Both the position numbers and the translations under genes were made by a program. From Cellvibrio fontiphilus (GTDB taxonomy: Bacteria > Pseudomonadota > Gammaproteobacteria > Pseudomonadales > Cellvibrionaceae), in the NCBI RefSeq assembly GCF_035317345.1, contig NZ_JAYKTU010000006.1: a stretch of 64,000 nucleotides of DNA. One strand, written 5' to 3'. The notes beneath the pieces are model-generated. The model was not told the origin of the DNA and did no database searches. It saw nothing but the letters and a program-made list of their open reading frames with translations. Below, piece by piece: positions 63,139 through 64,000 of the stretch. Each line of letters opens with the position of its first letter. Within the stretch, counting starts at the first letter, position 1.

Positions 63139-64000
63139 TTATTTCTCGAAATAGGTATAACCGCGCAAACTTTCAGAATAGGCCGCCAGCATTTGCTGAC
63201 GATCTGCGATGCTAATTACACCATCGCGCACGGCTTGCTCAGCGGTTCTGCGAAATTGTTCATAGAGTGAATTGGGTTTGTATTCCACATAACTCAGCAC
63301 ATCGGCAATACTATCGCCGTGTAGTTCATGCACAAAATCAATGCTGTTATCGGCATTGATACGCACACTTGCCACGTTGGTATCACCAAACAAATTATGC
63401 AAATCGCCCAGGGTTTCCTGATAAGCGCCCACTAAAAACACACCCAAATAATATTCCTCACCTGAATTAATGGCGTGCAAAGGCAACGTTGAAGACTCGC
63501 CCTCTGAGGTGGCAAACTTCTGTAATTTTCCATCACAATCACAGGTGAGGTCAGCAATAATTGCTTGACGCGTGGGCTCCTCATTCAAGCGATGGATCGG
63601 CATAACGGGAAATATTTGTTCAATCGCCCAGGAGTCTGGCAAGGATTGAAACACGCTAAAATTGCCGTAATAAATATCGGCAAGCAACTGCGGCAAACTT
63701 TCCAACTCGGCAGGGATACGCTTCATCTGTGGTAACAGACCTGCGATTTTTTGCAGTGCAGCAAGATAAATATTTTCGCCCAGCACACGGTGACGCAGAC
63801 TGATATCGCCTGAGTGAAACAAATCGCGAATTTTATCGCGATAATAAATCACGTCATTAAACGACTCTTGCAAGTTCGCAACGCGAATGACTGACAGCGT
63901 ATGCCAAAGGTTGGCGATCATTTCATGGCAGCCCACCGGTAGCGACTCAGGCATAGCAGTGGGTTCAAAATGAGTGACATCCAAAATATTAAATAAAAGT
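63139..64000 (-). CDS. speA: Biosynthetic arginine decarboxylase, C-terminal part (5' end outside window)
   Basis: SpeA decarboxylates arginine to agmatine with PLP. The frame runs to the right edge (LLFNILDVTH at the edge, matching the SpeA stretch before the substrate-binding loop). Seen features are LPDSWAIEQIFPVMPIHRLNEEPTRQAIIADLTCDCDGK, with the catalytic CDSDG-like cysteine motif, then GVFLVGAYQETLGDLHNLFGDTN, the signature of the family. The product feeds aguA, which lies 31 kb away in this window. It precedes the dehydrogenase by 69 bp. Confidence 0.94.
   Translation of the reverse strand, partial: LLFNILDVTHFEPTAMPESLPVGCHEMIANLWHTLSVIRVANLQESFNDVIYYRDKIRDLFHSGDISLRHRVLGENIYLAALQKIAGLLPQMKRIPAELESLPQLLADIYYGNFSVFQSLPDSWAIEQIFPVMPIHRLNEEPTRQAIIADLTCDCDGKLQKFATSEGESSTLPLHAINSGEEYYLGVFLVGAYQETLGDLHNLFGDTNVASVRINADNSIDFVHELHGDSIADVLSYVEYKPNSLYEQFRRTAEQAVRDGVISIADRQQMLAAYSESLRGYTYFEK

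Noticed and set aside
1..64000. CRISPR arrays, insertion sequences, prophage genes or toxin-antitoxin loci
   Set aside because: I saw no regularly spaced repeats, no transposase or integrase, and no paired small toxin-antitoxin frames on either strand.

Overview
The window reads as chromosomal DNA of a gammaproteobacterium, most likely Cellvibrio or a close relative (Cellvibrionaceae). I infer this from family recognition and gene order: rne/rluC/HAD/maf next to yceD-rpmF-plsX-fabD-fabG-acpP-fabF-pabC-mltG, glnS-cysS, ffh with ypjD, and tRNA-Ser with tusDCBE all resemble pseudomonad-type arrangements. Serine-rich linkers in a secreted lipoprotein and a TonB-dependent receptor fit a Cellvibrio-like polymer degrader. 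No phage, insertion sequence, integron or CRISPR array was seen, so this is mostly core genome with some accessory genes.

Layout. 1-4.4 kb: the end of a TonB-dependent receptor converges on a leftward tonB-exbB-exbD-FAD oxidoreductase cluster, in which exbB and exbD are fused by an internal deletion. 4.9-8.9 kb: a 1-Cys peroxiredoxin, ffh, ypjD and two small membrane proteins. 8.9-19.6 kb: cysS and glnS, then the fatty-acid block read leftward from yceD to mltG. 19.7-25.6 kb: maf, a HAD phosphatase and rluC, then a long leader and rne. 25.7-27.4 kb: tRNA-Ser(UGA) and tusDCBE. 27.4-33.1 kb: an AGCS symporter, yajC, an AraC-type HTH protein, bcp, and aguA-aguB followed by a diguanylate cyclase. 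33.2-38.9 kb: two lipoproteins including an HEWGH metalloprotease, a J-domain protein, an EAL phosphodiesterase, cmoM, a GIY-YIG protein and a DTW-domain enzyme. 39-45.3 kb: a PreP-type M16C protease and a PP2C phosphatase/PpkA-type kinase pair. 45.4-52.9 kb: an RsmB-like methyltransferase, a Tat-exported Gfo/Idh oxidoreductase, two membrane-associated genes, uvrB and fumC. 53-59.1 kb: a 1175-residue ThuA/sugar-dehydrogenase/cytochrome lipoprotein, a degenerate hybrid histidine kinase and a DUF2788 protein. 59.4-64 kb: a lipoprotein, a TrmH-family methyltransferase and a polyamine cluster (nspC, carboxynorspermidine dehydrogenase, speA C-terminus).

Functional themes. Polyamine metabolism appears twice: agmatine to putrescine by aguAB, and arginine decarboxylation plus the carboxyspermidine/carboxynorspermidine route at the right edge. 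tRNA and rRNA modification recurs (tusDCBE, cmoM, DTW, rluC, RsmB-like, TrmH-like). Cyclic-di-GMP enzymes lie beside aguAB and cmoM. The main oddities are the exbB/exbD deletion, a histidine kinase with Gln at the phosphoacceptor position, an orphan PpkA/PppA pair without visible type VI secretion genes, and a four-module periplasmic lipoprotein. All statements come from reading the sequence; no database search was run.
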